DNA of 64,000 nt from Peromyscus leucopus. Lineage: Eukaryota > Chordata > Mammalia > Rodentia > Cricetidae. The position numbers and the translations under genes are program-made. How positions within the stretch are numbered: position 1 is the first letter of the stretch; the number at the start of each line of letters is the position of its first letter. Positions 45,740 through 57,901 of this stretch are shown here, in pieces. The stretch is from NCBI RefSeq assembly GCF_004664715.2, contig NC_051072.1, positions 33,258,642 to 33,322,641 on the forward strand. The letters are read 5' to 3'. The notes beneath the pieces are model-generated. The model was not told the origin of the DNA. It saw only the letters and a list, made by a program, of their open reading frames with translations, and made no database searches.

Positions 45740-46330
45740 GAGTCATTCAGTTTTTTCAAAGAGGCCTAGGCCGTGTGCAGTGCTGGCCTGGTGGTGTACC
45801 TCGAGGCCTCTTCAGGGTTAATTCCCCTCTGCATCTGTGAGATCCTGTGGCCTTGAAGTCACTGGAGTGTCCCATGCACCTTTATTTCTATTTGGTGTGT
45901 TTGGATCTCTGCCTGTTTACGACCGCACTCATGCCGCATGAAAAGAAGCAGGCTGGGATGTTTTATCTCTTGTCTGAGCTTGCTACAATTAAATTAATGG
46001 AGCCATTCAGCTCACTCTTGCCCATTTCAGAGGTACCCTGATGAATACATTAAAAGATCTTAAGTCTCAAGATGGTACATCATAGTATGAGGCAGGCACT
46101 CGCTTCTCTCGGCCTTCTTTTTCTGTAAATCAAATAATTAATGAGATCTCCCCCTCAATAAAGCACTTCATCAATATATTGTGGCAAAGGGAAAGGACCC
46201 TTTTCGCTTGGCGTGCGGCTTTTATCTCCATCTGTGTAGGACTTTGCGGGCAAATGTAGTGATATTGAAATGACAAAATATTGACTGATTCTCAGTCTGT
46301 TCTTTAGAGCCTAGAGGGCTTCACGAAATG
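45740..46330. promoter_or_regulatory. Candidate conserved non-coding regulatory element
   Basis: This interval is not repeat-derived, is richer in G+C and CpG than its AT-rich surroundings (cctcgaggcctc, cgaccgcactcatgccgc, cgcttggcgtgcgg), and is dense in homeodomain-type words: acaattaaattaatgg, caaataattaatgagatc, together with tcaataaagcacttc. No long frame is convincing; the one at 45847-46041 may be chance. Such composition is typical of deeply conserved enhancers. This is a judgement from composition and motif density alone. Confidence 0.35.
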
Positions 46331-48409
46331 CAGTCTGTGATGTTCAGAAAAGGAGCAGTAGCAACCTTGGCAATGGGCAGTAGATAATTTGAATTCAATA
46401 AACATCAAGGAGAATGATTTAGTTTTGTTGGAGTTTGCTGTCTCAGGAGGGGTGCACAAGTCTATTATGGAAAGCCTATATGATTTTACATTTTTAAAAA
46501 AAAATGGAGTGACCAGTTGCCTATTTTAGAAATATTTCATAAAATTATGTTTCATCATATTAAAGGTTTTAACCTTTATTGCATTAAAGCTTTAATTTTA
46601 AAATGACAATGTATAAATGACTGTGATATATGTACTTCACATTGAATCTCCCTTATAACCTAAAATACTCATTTATTAATTTTGATGGTATAGGAACAAG
46701 TGGAGATTAGAGACAACTGTGGAAATCGGTTCTCTCCTACTATGTAGGTCCTATGGCTCATCTTAGGCTGTTAGGCTTCATTGTACTGCTCAATTTTTTC
46801 AGGCATGAATTAAATATCCAAATAAAACTATTAAACATTTAAAAAGTGATTAAAAATCATATACATGTATGGTTTAGAATATGTTATTTAGTGTCAACAA
46901 AATTTCTGGGTGTAGATTATGTGGAAATGTTAACATTTTAACAATTGCTTAACATGCACATTATGTCCTAAAAGTGTAAGTCTAACAGTCAACTACTGAC
47001 CGAAGACAGCAATATCAGTAAATTTTAAAAAGTGGATATGATAGATATGATAAATTTTCATTCTTATAAAACAATGGAAGTTGAAACCCAAAATTAGTAT
47101 AACATTTTAAAAAATTAGAAATTCATTAAGCTTGTTTAAAAAAGATGCCAAAAAAAAATAGCTACAGCAAACCAAATAGACCCTTTTGTTTAAAGGTTTT
47201 ATACAAGTGCTATACTAAATACTGAGTAGTGTATGTGTGTGTATATAATACACACATATTATATATACATATATATATACACACATGTACATATATGCAT
47301 TTACATACATATTGCAAAGAATAACTACAAAGGTGTGGCCCTAGGTATACTCATAAGTTCTTTAGTTGTTTGTGTCAGGGAAAGATTTCCTTTCTCCTTC
47401 AATTATCACTGATCATTTCTCTGAGTATTACTATCCCGGTGACATGGTTGGTATTTCATAACTTGTAGAACATCCATCCAAGCCCTTCTGGTGTTGAAAG
47501 CATGCATTGATATATCAGCTGTCTTGAAAGCTATGGAAAAGTACAAACAGTGAAAGCAAAACTGCTAACCCACATAAATGAGCCTGAGCAAATGTGCATC
47601 TGAGGGTTCACACCACATTGCATTGTGACTGAGTCAATTTTGCCCTTCAAAGCAATCTCTCCTGGCTGCAAAGAACCATTTGAAATGGTTTTGTTCTGCA
47701 ATACCTTTACCACAAACTTTATGTTTTAAAACAAGACAAAAGTATATAAAACATTTTTAGACATTAGAAGTCTGAAATGGGTCTATACTGTAGGGATATC
47801 AATCCCTTTACAGCCCGTCATTAGAGGAAAGCCTGTATCCTGGATGGCGGCAGCCTAAGTCAGTTGACTAATGGTCCCACCGGTGCCTTCAAGCAAGCAG
47901 CAGAGCTTTGCTTCATCTCTGCTGCTTTCTGGCCCCCCTCTGCTTTCCTCCTTTAAGGACTCTTGTGATTATGTTCTTTCTTCTCAGAAATGCTAGGATA
48001 ATGTTCCTCCTCTCAAACTCCTTTTATTAATTGCATTTTCAATGGTTTGCTGCTAAATTAAGTAACGGATTTACAGGATCTAAGATGAAGGCATTGACAT
48101 CCTTGGGGGACAATTATTCAGACCACAACCAGTGTCTTTATATATCCTGTATCTGAGTAAACTATAAATAGAACTATCAACAGTGACCCCAAAAACTGAA
48201 AGTCTAACATGTTCCTTAAAGATTTTACAAGTCCAAAGCCAACAAAATATAGGCACCTCCAAAACCCATTAATACTGAAATACAATGAGTCTCTCTGCAT
48301 GGTGGTATCTTTGAGCCTTTGGAAGAGGACTTTGGTAATAATTCAGATATACTCTCCTCCATACTAATTTACTCAGTTATTGGTTTTCTACTAAAAGATG
48401 TTACTTTGG
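46331..48409. other. No recognised gene; (TA/CA)-rich run at 47235-47305
   Basis: AT-rich unique DNA. The run of alternating TATA and CACA near 47235-47305 is a degenerate microsatellite. Small minus frames at 47531-47713 and 48080-48300 are unsupported. Confidence 0.45.
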
Positions 48410-48705
48410 TGCGAGGGAAGATGATTCAGTCAGTAAACTGATTGCCTCATGAAGATGAGGATCTGAGTTTGATCCCTGAAACCAAAATCCAGGTGTCCTC
48501 TGGTCCTCACAGTGTTGGGGAAGCAGAGACAGGGGATTCTTGTGCTTGTTGGCTAGCTCTAGCTGAATTGGCAAGTTCCAGCTACAATAAAAGGCACTGT
48601 CTCTACAAATAAAGAGAAAAGACACCTGATATCAGTACATGTACATGTGCGCATGCACGTGCACACACACACACACATATACATACATACACACACACAC
48701 AGAAA
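48410..48705 (+). mobile_element. tRNA-headed rodent SINE (B3/B4 type) with CA tail
   Basis: 'gaagatgattcagtcagtaa', 'gaggatctgagtttgatccc' (A and B boxes of a tRNA-derived head), then a longer body and a CA-rich tail at 48650-48705. Diverged. The minus frame 48401-48625 is a shadow. Confidence 0.65.
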
Positions 48706-49977
48706 ATGTACAATGCACAAGAGAGTGTACATCCTTAAAAATAATAGATTACTTCATCTGAGTAGGACACAGTTCATCCACTGATTATCACACTTTGATG
48801 TACAACCATGATGTTTTTGTTTCTTTTTAACCTGATACATGTCTATATTTACTTCAGAGTTAGAAAATTTCTCTGCTTAAAAACTGAGGCAAAAGTTTTA
48901 GTAAGCTGGAAGGTAAACCATATTTGCCTCAATCTCAGGAAAGCCAGTTGTGTGTAACTAAAGCTGATCTTTCACACTTAGCCAAGTGTGCAAAGCCCAT
49001 GTTTTCATTCTTCCCTACATAGGCCAGTTTATTGGAAGCTAAATGAGGCATTTTAAAAACCAAGAGAAATATTACCTCTTTTAGGATGTCAAACACGAGT
49101 TTATCTGATGTATTAATAAACAAAGCCAAACTGTCTTCCCCTACATGTTTACCCTTCTAAGAATCAGTCATTTAGCTTAATGTATTATACCAGCTAGGGC
49201 TGAACTAGAAGACATTTACTTATGAGACACATAATTATCACAACACATGCTTTAATGGATAATGAAATCTCCCTCATAAACATTGGCATAAATATGGACA
49301 ATTATAGCAGGAAAGGATGAAATTATGCTAGCTAAATATTTTGTAATTAGATAAAAGGTTTTAGTATTCTACTGAACAAAGACTTTGAAAAGCTAATTTT
49401 TCAACAAGTAAATCATAAAATATAAATATTTGCCTGGGTGAAAGACAACAGTACCACAGATTGCTGGGCAGTGAGCACTAGCTGTTTCATTTATATTGCT
49501 ACTTTTTTCATGAATTAATAAAAAATTATTTTGCCCTGGATCATCTTGTCAAGTGATTGTAAGAATCCCACAAATAGTTCAGTGGACAGTGACAATGGAC
49601 TTAAAACTCTAAAAGCTATTTAGAATATGGAATCTCTCCTCTGAGGTGCCTGTATCTTTGCATCCCCAGAAGTTCCAAACTAGGTGAGAGAAGTGTGTGA
49701 TCTATAACTACCCTGATGTTTAGGGCAGAAATGAATAAGAATACCCACCCTTTTGTTCTTAAGTCCGAGAAAGAATGCTCATCAAGGGCACAGCTGGGAG
49801 AGCCATTTCCTGATCCTTGTCCAAGCCACAGTGAGCTCAGGCAGCAACAGGTACAGTAGATATCAGGAGCATGGTATCACCAGGAGATGAACTAGTCCTT
49901 GAACGAAAGCTGGGCCAATGACAGTCCAAGTCCACGTTGGTAACATCATCAGTAGAAACAGCATGAGGACCTGTCTG
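48706..49977. other. No recognised gene
   Basis: 48706-49700 is AT-rich. 49780-49977 is more balanced and contains an open frame on the minus strand (49837-50028), but no splice signals or family support it. Confidence 0.4.
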
Positions 49978-50430
49978 TGGTGATGTATTGTATACCCCAA
50001 TAAAGCTTGCCAGAGGATCAGAGAACAAAGCTAGCCACTAGCTTAGACATAGAGGCCAGAAAGTGGTGTCACACACCCTTAATCCTATCATTGGGGCGTC
50101 AGAGATCCGTCTGGATCTCTGTGAGTTCAAGGCTGCACAGAAACAGAGCCAGGCAGTGTGGTGGTACACAACTTTAATCCCAGTACAGGGAAGCACACAT
50201 GCCTTTAATTCCAGGAAATGAAGGTAGGGTGGAGAAAGGAATATAAGGCATGAAGTATCAGGAACTAAGGCAGTTCAGCTGAGAACGTTTTGTATGAAGA
50301 CTCAGAGGATTTCAGTCAGAGAATTTGTGGAGTTGGTGAGGTAATAGGTCGTGGCTGTGGCTTGCTCTGCTTCTCTGATCTTTCAGCTTTTACCCCAGAA
50401 TCTGGTATCTTTTTTATTATTATAAGAACA
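49978..50430 (+). repeat. Composite interspersed repeat (copy D, full length)
   Basis: Runs from TGTGGTGATGTATTG through two tandem B1-like words (ccagaaagtggtgtcacaca and gccaggcagtgtggtggtac), a 'gaatataaggcatgaag' TATA-like segment and 'gcttctctgatctttcagct', to 'tttttattattataagaaca'. It is the same family as 3657-3788, 25660-25940 and 29595-30015. No terminal duplication was found. Frame 50290-50577 is incidental. Confidence 0.75.
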
Positions 50431-50754
50431 TTTAGCATTCAAACAACACCTATCTCCACCTACATTGAGGTTATCCCTGCCAAATGTACCCTAGGCAAGA
50501 ATATTAAGAAGAGATGTCCCCTGCTCTCTGTCCCTGAAGCCCCAGTATCATTGGTTTGTAGGGAACTCAATAAATGACTTGTCCACTGCCTACCCTTTCT
50601 ACATTGAAATTGTGGTAAAAAAATTGTGAGTTTGATCTTTGAAAAATAAAATTAGATAGAGTTAGGCATTATGAATTCTGGTAGAGAGAAACTTAATCTC
50701 TTAAACCAGAAGAAAACTTGAATGTTTACTTAAAAACTATCATAATGTAAGAGC
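50431..50754. other. No recognised feature
   Basis: Short AT-rich stretch between repeats. Confidence 0.4.
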
Positions 50755-51763
50755 CAGAAGCTGGGAGCAACCTAGATGTCCAACAAAAACAACAACAAAA
50801 ATGGATAAAGAAAATTTGGTAAATTTACACAATCGGGTATTACTCAGCTCTTAAAAACAATTACATCATGAAATTTGCAGACAAATGGATGGAACTAGAA
50901 AAAAAAAAATCATCCTGAGTGAGGTAACTCAGACCTAGAAAGACAAATACGTTATGTACTCACTTATGAGTGGATATTACCTTTAAATAAAAGATAGCCA
51001 TGCTACAATCCACAGACTCAGAGATGCTAAGTAACAAGGAGGATTCAAGGGGGGCACTTGAATCTCCCTGGGAAGGGGAAATAGAATAGATTTTGCAGGT
51101 GGACTTTGGGCCTATGGGGATGGGAACAGAAGGGATCAGGTTGGAGAGATGGAAGGGTAGAACATTGGAAGAGACAACTAGAAATGGGAGGTGCATTTTG
51201 GGGGTGAGGTAGACACCTAGTTCAAGGAAAACTCCCAGGAATCTACAAGAGTGTTCCTAGCTAGCACTCCTAGAAATAGCCCAAATTGGCTATCTCCTGT
51301 AACCAGGCAACACTTAGAGCAGAGGGATTGGGACAGTAACCCAGGCATAAAACCTTCTACCTGCAATGATGGATTAAACGTGGCACAGACATTGTTGAGA
51401 GTGGCCAACCAATGACTGATCCAACCTGAGACCCATGCCATGAAAGGGAGCCAACACCTAACAATGCTTGGAGTGCCAGCCAGGACCCAGAGGCTTGAGA
51501 GCCCAGAGACCTAGGATAGGACCAAACACAACTAGCAAAAAAAAAAATGTAATGATGCCTAATGATATTCTGCTATACTCATAGATTGATGCCTATCCCA
51601 ATTGTCATTGGAGAGGCTTCATCCAGCAGCTGACAAAAACAAGTGTAGAGACCCACAGTCAAACATTAGGTGGAGTTGGGGAAGAAGGATTGTAGGAGCC
51701 ACAGAGGTCAAGGACTGGAAGCTTCATTTAGTGACAAAAGTGGGCTATTGGGGCTCTGTCTCC

Positions 51764-51766
<3 letters not shown>
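50755..51766 (+). mobile_element. L1 ORF2 3' end and 3' UTR
   Basis: 'gcaacctagatgtccaacaa', 'gacaaatggatggaactag', 'catcctgagtgaggtaactc' is the end of ORF2, as at 13160-13320, followed by about 0.75 kb of 3' UTR. Frameshifted and with extra As near 50900. It is followed by (AT)n. Confidence 0.85.

Positions 51767-51808
<42 letters not shown>
51767..51808 (+). repeat. (AT)n microsatellite
   Basis: 21 uninterrupted AT units, able to extrude as a cruciform. Confidence 0.97.
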
Positions 51809-51812
<4 letters not shown>

Positions 51813-51899
51813 ATTCTTCACATAAAAGGGGTATTCAGTCTTCATACAGAAGTTAAAATCTCTAAAGTACAAATAAATAAAGCAGAAGTAATAAAGGTT

Positions 51900-52560
51900 G
51901 GTTGTTCTCTTCATTTTTAGCAGTTATAGAATTCCATAATACTGTTCATTTCTGCAGATAAAACTGCTCAGATAAGGGTTGAGTGTTACGTTTATCTATG
52001 GGAATAAGGATAAACTTTGGAATGAAGTCGGAACTTAAACTGGTGTAGGGAAGTGACCACAGTAGGATCTCCTCTAGTGTCCATAGCCTCTCCAGCCATA
52101 GTTTCGAGGCTATATTCACAGCACCAAGCATGTATTTCTTTCTATTTAAGGGGCCTTAGGCTCAGTTATAGACTTTATTGGCATCCAAATATAAGTGACA
52201 CTACTGTGCCATTGGAAATCCTGCTGTCTAGTCACTGTTGAGGTTCGTAGTTTTGCAGTTTGGTACAACTACCATTTGCTGCTCTTCCTTGAGAGCACCT
52301 CCCTGTGGAGTGAGTACCTTAAGCCAGTTCGCAGCAAGGTTTCCAGGACACACTTCCAGCTCTTCCCCTCCAAGTCTTGTGTCAGAACTGTGGAGAGTCT
52401 CTAGCAATAGGATCTTCATTCAAGTTCTGGCAAATAACCAGAGTCAACAGCAATAGCCTATATTGTTTAGGGGAGTCTTTTTCACTCCATTGACCAAAAA
52501 GAAAGGTTTCCCATGCCTGGCACTTAGATTTTGTTAGTCTATGGACCTTGGAGAAAGCAA
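51900..52560 (-). mobile_element. L1 3' UTR fragment
   Basis: 52405-52480 (gcaataggatcttcattcaa, gcaatagcctatattgttta) matches 40840-40915 in the old L1 (gcaataggaccctgc, gcaatagcctgggttgttt). Orientation therefore minus. Overlapping frames are not genes. Confidence 0.65.
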
Positions 52561-52599
52561 TATCACCTGAAGTGGCATAACATCATTTAATCAATCAAT

Positions 52600-52601
<2 letters not shown>

Positions 52602-52658
<57 letters not shown>

Positions 52659-52678
52659 CCTCCCTCCCTCCCCCTTTC
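52602..52678 (+). repeat. (TC)n then C-rich tract
   Basis: TC repeats to 52656, then cccctccctccctcccc. Confidence 0.96.
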
Positions 52679-54639
52679 TGTTTGCATGTATATATAGTAC
52701 AGGCATGTACATATATGTATACATATGCATAAATCTATGACACATGTATTTTTAAGTAGTCATAAAATAATATTCCTCTATGGCTTTTAAAACATCCTCA
52801 GTGTAGAAATTCCTTCCATATTTCTGTCTGAATTGTTCTATGTATTGTACTCACTTCGTTGATTTTCTATAGAGCATTTTTTTCAATCCACTTTTCTAGC
52901 TTTTTCATAGAAACATTTCCTTGATTTACATCTACTATGCTTATTTGCTTTGGTTGAGTTTAGTTTTACCATGTTGTTACATGAGTTTTATTATTATTAA
53001 TCTCCATTTTTTGTTTTGTTGGTTCATTATATTTACATTTATATTTATTCTTTACAGTTGTATTGGCTACTCAATTAGTTCCAGAGCCCATTGTTTACAT
53101 ATCTTGATCTACCATGTATCCTTGTCATACTAACTTGTATAAGAAGATGGTGATCATCTTCACATTATCTCCTGAACTTGCAGGGATACTTTTATTTTCT
53201 TTGGATTAACCCATAATACATCTTTAAATAATTTTATAAAGAATGTTATGTCTATTTATTCCTATATATAATTGTATTTCTGCTGTTGTTCAACTTCTGG
53301 GTCTTAAATTAATCTAAATGATCCCGTTTAACATGAAGATAATCACTTGTGAATATCTAATAATGTTTTATCTTGTTAATATAATTCCTCACTTTAAAAA
53401 TTTTGATATATATTTATTTTATCTTTTTGAAGGGTGTTTTCTTGGCCCTAAAATTGTGTGTTGTTAGTTTCTCTGTATGCATTTTATAGATATCAAGGTA
53501 TTACTTCATTTTCTTCTATTTTTACATGCCTAATAAGAATGAAGTCGACCATTACTTTATATCATTTAGCTTTGTTAATTATTTGGTATTATTATTGAAT
53601 TTGATTCATTTTGTTCTGTATTGTCTAGTCTACTATGAACTATATCCTTAGAACCTTCCCTAGAATTATTCCAAAATCATTTAAAAACATATTACCATGG
53701 ACCCCATTAGATTTTTTCAGCCTGTACAATCATAGGTGTGACACATCACTTGAACAAAATCAACTTATGAATTCATGAAGAATTCATGAATAACGCTGCT
53801 CCAAGAATCAAGGGATATAAAAGATATGACTGCGTATCTGAAAGAAATAGTCTATTTAAATGCTAAAAAGAAAGGGTTCTTGAAGTTTGAAATACTTCAA
53901 GAAAATGTGAGACTCTACTTCTAGCATTAGTGTACATACTATTTACTGAAATTCCAAGAACCTCTGTTTTAGGGAAGCAAATAAGTCATGCAGGCTGAAT
54001 GTGCTTCATGGAGAAGCACAGCTGAAATACTTAGATGGTGTTTCAAATTATATTTCAGGGCAAAATGTATTACTAATTTGTGTAAAATAATGGATTTCAC
54101 AGTGACATTTTCTACTTGCACATAATGTTCTTTGATCATAATGCCTTGTGTTCCAAAGATGTTTGTATCAGGTCAGCTAAAGTAAAGAGGCACTGGTTTT
54201 CTTTATGAAAAAAGCAAAATAATAAAGCACTAAATTTCAAAGAATGTAGTCATGTAAGAGCATTGGCTACCCACTCATTATTCTGAAGCTTAGAAACCCC
54301 CCAAACTATAAAGGGCTCTTGCATTTCAAATATTACTGGAATAACTAAGAAGACAAATTTGCGCCTTTATGGTTATTCTCAGAAATTGAGGAAGCAGAGT
54401 AATTCCTGGACTGGAACTCTTTAAATGCTCATAGAACCAAATGAAAAACAGACCCAACTCATTCTCTTCAAATATAACATTTAGTCCAAGAACCTATGGT
54501 GAGACAATCATAGGCCCTCAGGGAGAACCTACTACTATTATTCTGCTAAAAGGACAGAGTACTAAATCAACACCGTCTAATGACTTATCATTATACCTGT
54601 AGATTAATGCCCCTCTTAGTCTTAATCAGAAAAGCTTTT
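52679..54639. other. No recognised gene
   Basis: T-rich to about 53700 and otherwise unassigned. Part of it may be a decayed L1 in minus orientation. Confidence 0.4.
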
Positions 54640-55085
54640 ATTTAAATCAGTGGATTGTCATTACACAGTGGCTCACAACTAGCCAAGGTGCAGAACATAA
54701 GAGATGATGCAATGTTCAGCTCTCAACGGAATATTGATACTATACTCCCTTCTCCCACGGCTCAAGGATGACTGTGAAAGATGGGAGAGAAATAGTATAA
54801 CAGCCAGAGGTAGGAGATTACTGCAACAAAACAGTGTCTCCTGGACAGAGAAGGGAAGATGCCATATGAACTCACAGTGTTTATAACAGGCTACAGAAGA
54901 CTTTTACAAGTCCAGGCCAGACTAAGTCACAGAAAGGAGCAGGAGAATATAGCATGGAGTTTCACCCTCAGCTGAGAAGTACTAACAACTATAAGCTACT
55001 GGGAGTGGGAAGGTCATCTTTTCCTAAGAATGTAGTCTGTTAACTCTGCCATGCTCCAATAGAAGGCTTCATATTCAAGAACATT
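54640..55085 (+). mobile_element. L1 3' UTR (left of solo LTR)
   Basis: 'gagatgatgcaatgttcagc', 'aacagtgtctcctggacaga', 'cttttacaagtccaggccag', 'tgctccaatagaaggcttca' fit the sense of an older rodent L1 3' UTR (Lx8-like by memory). It resumes at 55473. Confidence 0.75.
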
Positions 55086-55472
55086 TGCTGTGGGACGGTC
55101 TGTATGTCTGTATTGCTCTGATTGGTCAATAAAACACTGATTGGCCAGTGGCCAGGCAGGAAGTAGGTGGGACAAGGAGAGAGGAGAATTCTGGGAAGCT
55201 GAAGGCTGAGGTGGAGAGACACTGCCAGCTGCCGCCATGACCAGCAGCATGTGAAGTCGCCGGTAAGCCACCAGCCACATGGCAAGGTATAGATTTATGG
55301 AAATGGATTAATTTAAGCTATAAGAACAGTTAGCAAGAAGCCTGTCACGGCCATACAGTTTGTAAGCAATATAAGTCTCTGTGTTTACTTGGTTGGGTCT
55401 GAGCGGCTGTGGGACTGGCGGGCGACAAAGATTTGTCCTGACTGTGGGCAAGGCCGGAAAACTCTAGCTACA
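55086..55472 (+). mobile_element. mys/MysTR-like solo LTR with 6-bp target duplication
   Basis: 387 bases from TGCTGTGGGACGG to CTCTAGCTACA, flanked by AACATT at 55080-55085 and 55473-55478. TG...CA ends plus a 6-bp duplication indicate a class II retroviral integrase. It carries attggtcaataaaacactg near its left end and 'tttgtcctgactgtgggca' near its right. A solo LTR forms when the two LTRs of a provirus recombine. Minus frames at 55014-55285 are chance. Confidence 0.94.
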
Positions 55473-55635
55473 AACATTTGAGCACTACAAATTGCTCTTG
55501 ATTGGTCCAGAAAAATAGACGAAGTTGGGTGAATGAGGATGGAAGTTGGGGTAGGATCTGGGAGAGCTGATCAAAGCTTAATGTATAAAATTCTCAATTA
55601 ATTAGTAAAATATAAAAAAAACTAAAAAAATAAAG
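55473..55635 (+). mobile_element. L1 3' end (right of solo LTR)
   Basis: 'gagcactacaaattgctctt', 'ggaagttggggtaggatct', 'taaaattctcaattaattag' and an A-rich end complete the L1 3' UTR interrupted by the LTR. Confidence 0.75.
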
Positions 55636-56084
55636 CTTATAATAGACAAGAAACAGTGTCATTTATCAAAATCTAGCCAAAGATAAAATACATATTCATT
55701 CAATTAGAAATTAACCAATCTGTTTTTCTTGCCAGCATTGCTCATCAATTTCCTATTGGTATAAGATCAACCCATTCTGTTGTGGGGATTTGGCATATAG
55801 AGGATCCACAATAGTTATCTTCTTTATCCTGGATTCTCTCACTCCACACCGTCTCCTACTGCCATACCGAGGCTTTGACCTCTTTTCAGTGAAAAAGTGT
55901 AGAAGTTCCTGATATGCCAAGGACTGTCCTGGCATAGGGACACAGCAATCATCTTTTGATTTTAGCAGCTATGAATGGTCTGTGCTCTAAAATATATATT
56001 TTTATTATAGATACAAATGTATGTTGTTATAATTAATGTTGATAGGCTTTATGAAAAATTAGTTATTCAATGTTTCTTTTGTTG
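55636..56084. other. No recognised feature
   Basis: Unassigned sequence; the minus frame 55753-55935 is unsupported. Confidence 0.4.
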
Positions 56085-57055
56085 TTGTTCATTTATTTTA
56101 TTTTATTGTTTTACATACCAACCATTGTTCCTCTCCCTCCCTCCCCTTCTTCCATTTCCCATTCTCCCCCCATCCCACCCCCAGTCACTCCTCATAGTGG
56201 GTAAGGCTTCCTTTGAGTAGTTAGCACAGGCTGGTATACCAAGTTGGGGCAAGACTAATCCACTCCCTCCTGCATCAAGGCTGAGTAAAGCATCTCACCA
56301 TAGGGAATGGCTCAAAAAAGCCAGTTCATGTACTCAGGATAGGTCCTGGTCCCATTGCCAGGGGCCCCACAAACAGATCAAACCACACAACTGTCACCCA
56401 CATTCAGAAGGCCTAATTCAGTCCCATGCAGGCTGCCCAGCTGTCAGTCCAGAGTCCATGAGTTTCACTAACTCGGGTGAGCTGTCTCTGTACTTTTTCC
56501 CATCATGATTTTGACCCCCTTTGTTCCTATAGTCCCTTTTCCCTTTATTCAACTGAACTCCAGGAGCTTGGCAAAGTACTGAGCTGTGGGTCTCTGCATC
56601 TGTTTCCAAGAGTCACTGGGTGTAGGTTCTATGATGACAATTAGGGTAGTCACCAACCTGAGTACAAAGGAAGGCTAATTCAAGTACACTCTTCACCATT
56701 TCTAGGAGTCTTAGCTGTGGACATCCTTATAGGTTCCTGGAGATTTCCCTAGTACTAGGTTTCTCCTTATCCCCATACTGGCTCACTTTGTCAAGATATC
56801 TCTCATTGCTCTCCCTTTCTGTCCCTTCCCAAACTTGGCCATCTGGATCCCTCATGTTCTCATCCCTCCATCTCCTCTCCTCTACACCTCCCTCCAAGTT
56901 TACCCAGGAGATCATAACACTTTCCTCTTCCTGGGGCAATCCATGCATGTCCCTCTTAGGGTTCTCCTCTTTACCTAGCTTCTCTGGGGTTGTGAATTGT
57001 AGTCTGGTTATTCATATTAAATGCAAAGGTTACTCAATGTTCCTTAATCTCCCTT
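56085..57055 (-). mobile_element. L1 3' UTR
   Basis: T-rich left edge, a pyrimidine tract with C-runs (56130-56190), then blocks similar to 26740-27130 in minus orientation (gactgagcaaagcgtc / ggctgagtaaagcatc; cagatcaaaccacacaactg). It is older and a different subfamily from the copy at 26595. Confidence 0.75.
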
Positions 57056-57617
57056 AATTTAGTAACTTTCACAAAAGAAACAATAAATTTTAGACTTCAA
57101 AATCAAGGCAATAGAGTAAGAACTGCATGTAGATATTGTTACAGCTAAATATGGATTTTGTTATAAAGATTACAATCTTAATCTTATGCTTGGTTTTATT
57201 TTAGCAGGTATGAACTGTTTATTATTTTGTATCTAACAAAGTATTTAACTGAAATTACATAGACAAGTCTTTAGTCACCATTCCAAATCCTACGCACAGC
57301 AGACTTATGAGATAACTGTGCTTGCTAATTTTTAGTTAAGAGATTTACAGAATTTAGTTGATTGCTGTGAAAACTTACATACAGTGAATGTGAGAGAAAT
57401 AAGGCAGGGAAAGCTTAAGAAACCACGTCAGTTGGAAAATCATATGACATTAACTTCTTGCATAATCATCTGTGAGCAATGAATAGTGTTGCAACCTATT
57501 TCAATTTATAGAATCAAAATCACGACTGGAGGTCACCTGTCCAATCCTTGAGAATAGCAGCTTTAAAAAGAAAGATGTCTGGGTAATAAAATGCCCATTA
57601 TCTGCTTCTACCCATAG
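57056..57617. other. Intron-like unique DNA
   Basis: AT-rich. Its right end (57597-57617) supplies the acceptor of the candidate exon at 57618. Confidence 0.5.
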
Positions 57618-57901
57618 GTAACCTGCTTTTACCCTCCGACCCGCGACTCCACCAGGCTGAAATATATGTGAGAATAAATGCTTCTGAAAATGACAAATTA
57701 GTGCCAGTGAATCAGCACATCCAGCAGAGAGATGTCAGTGCGGTATATCCTGCATCCTCAGGCAGTGTTCCCAGAAATGCTAATCAGTACAGTGAAGGAC
57801 AGGAAGTTTTCTCATTAAATAACTTTGGGGTGAAAGGCAGGCACAGAGTGAAAATGGGGGGCTATGCTTCCAATCGTGCAAGTATCGAGCAGCTTGTATG
57901 A
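57618..57901 (+). CDS. Candidate 3'-terminal coding exon, gene not identified
   Basis: An acceptor (tctgcttctacccatag) ends at 57617. From 57618 the frame (two bases completing a split codon, then AAC CTG CTT...) is open for 93 codons to TGA at 57899-57901. The product reads NLLLPSDPRLHQAEIYVRIN, continues through QHIQQRDVSAVYPASSG and ends GGYASNRASIEQLV. It is hydrophilic, without a membrane segment, and looks like a cytoplasmic or extracellular C-terminal tail. G+C and CpG (ctccgacccgcgactcc) are above the surroundings, and the region is not repeat-derived. An AATAAA at 58322-58327 could end the transcript. I do not recognise the family. Splicing the exon at 17336 straight to it in that exon's preferred frame gives a stop at the junction; the alternative frame joins without one. 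Confidence 0.5.

Noticed and set aside
49837..50028. 63-codon minus-strand frame with protein-like composition
   Set aside because: It begins inside the composite repeat and has no splice signals of its own.
55014..55285. Two overlapping minus-strand frames of 88 and 81 codons
   Set aside because: They cover the antisense of a solo LTR; the same frames are broken in the sister LTR at 58486.
17336..57901. Direct splice of the 17336 exon to the 57618 exon
   Set aside because: In the preferred frame the junction creates a TAA; the alternative frame joins but gives an arginine-rich peptide with poor coding bias. Left open, not claimed.
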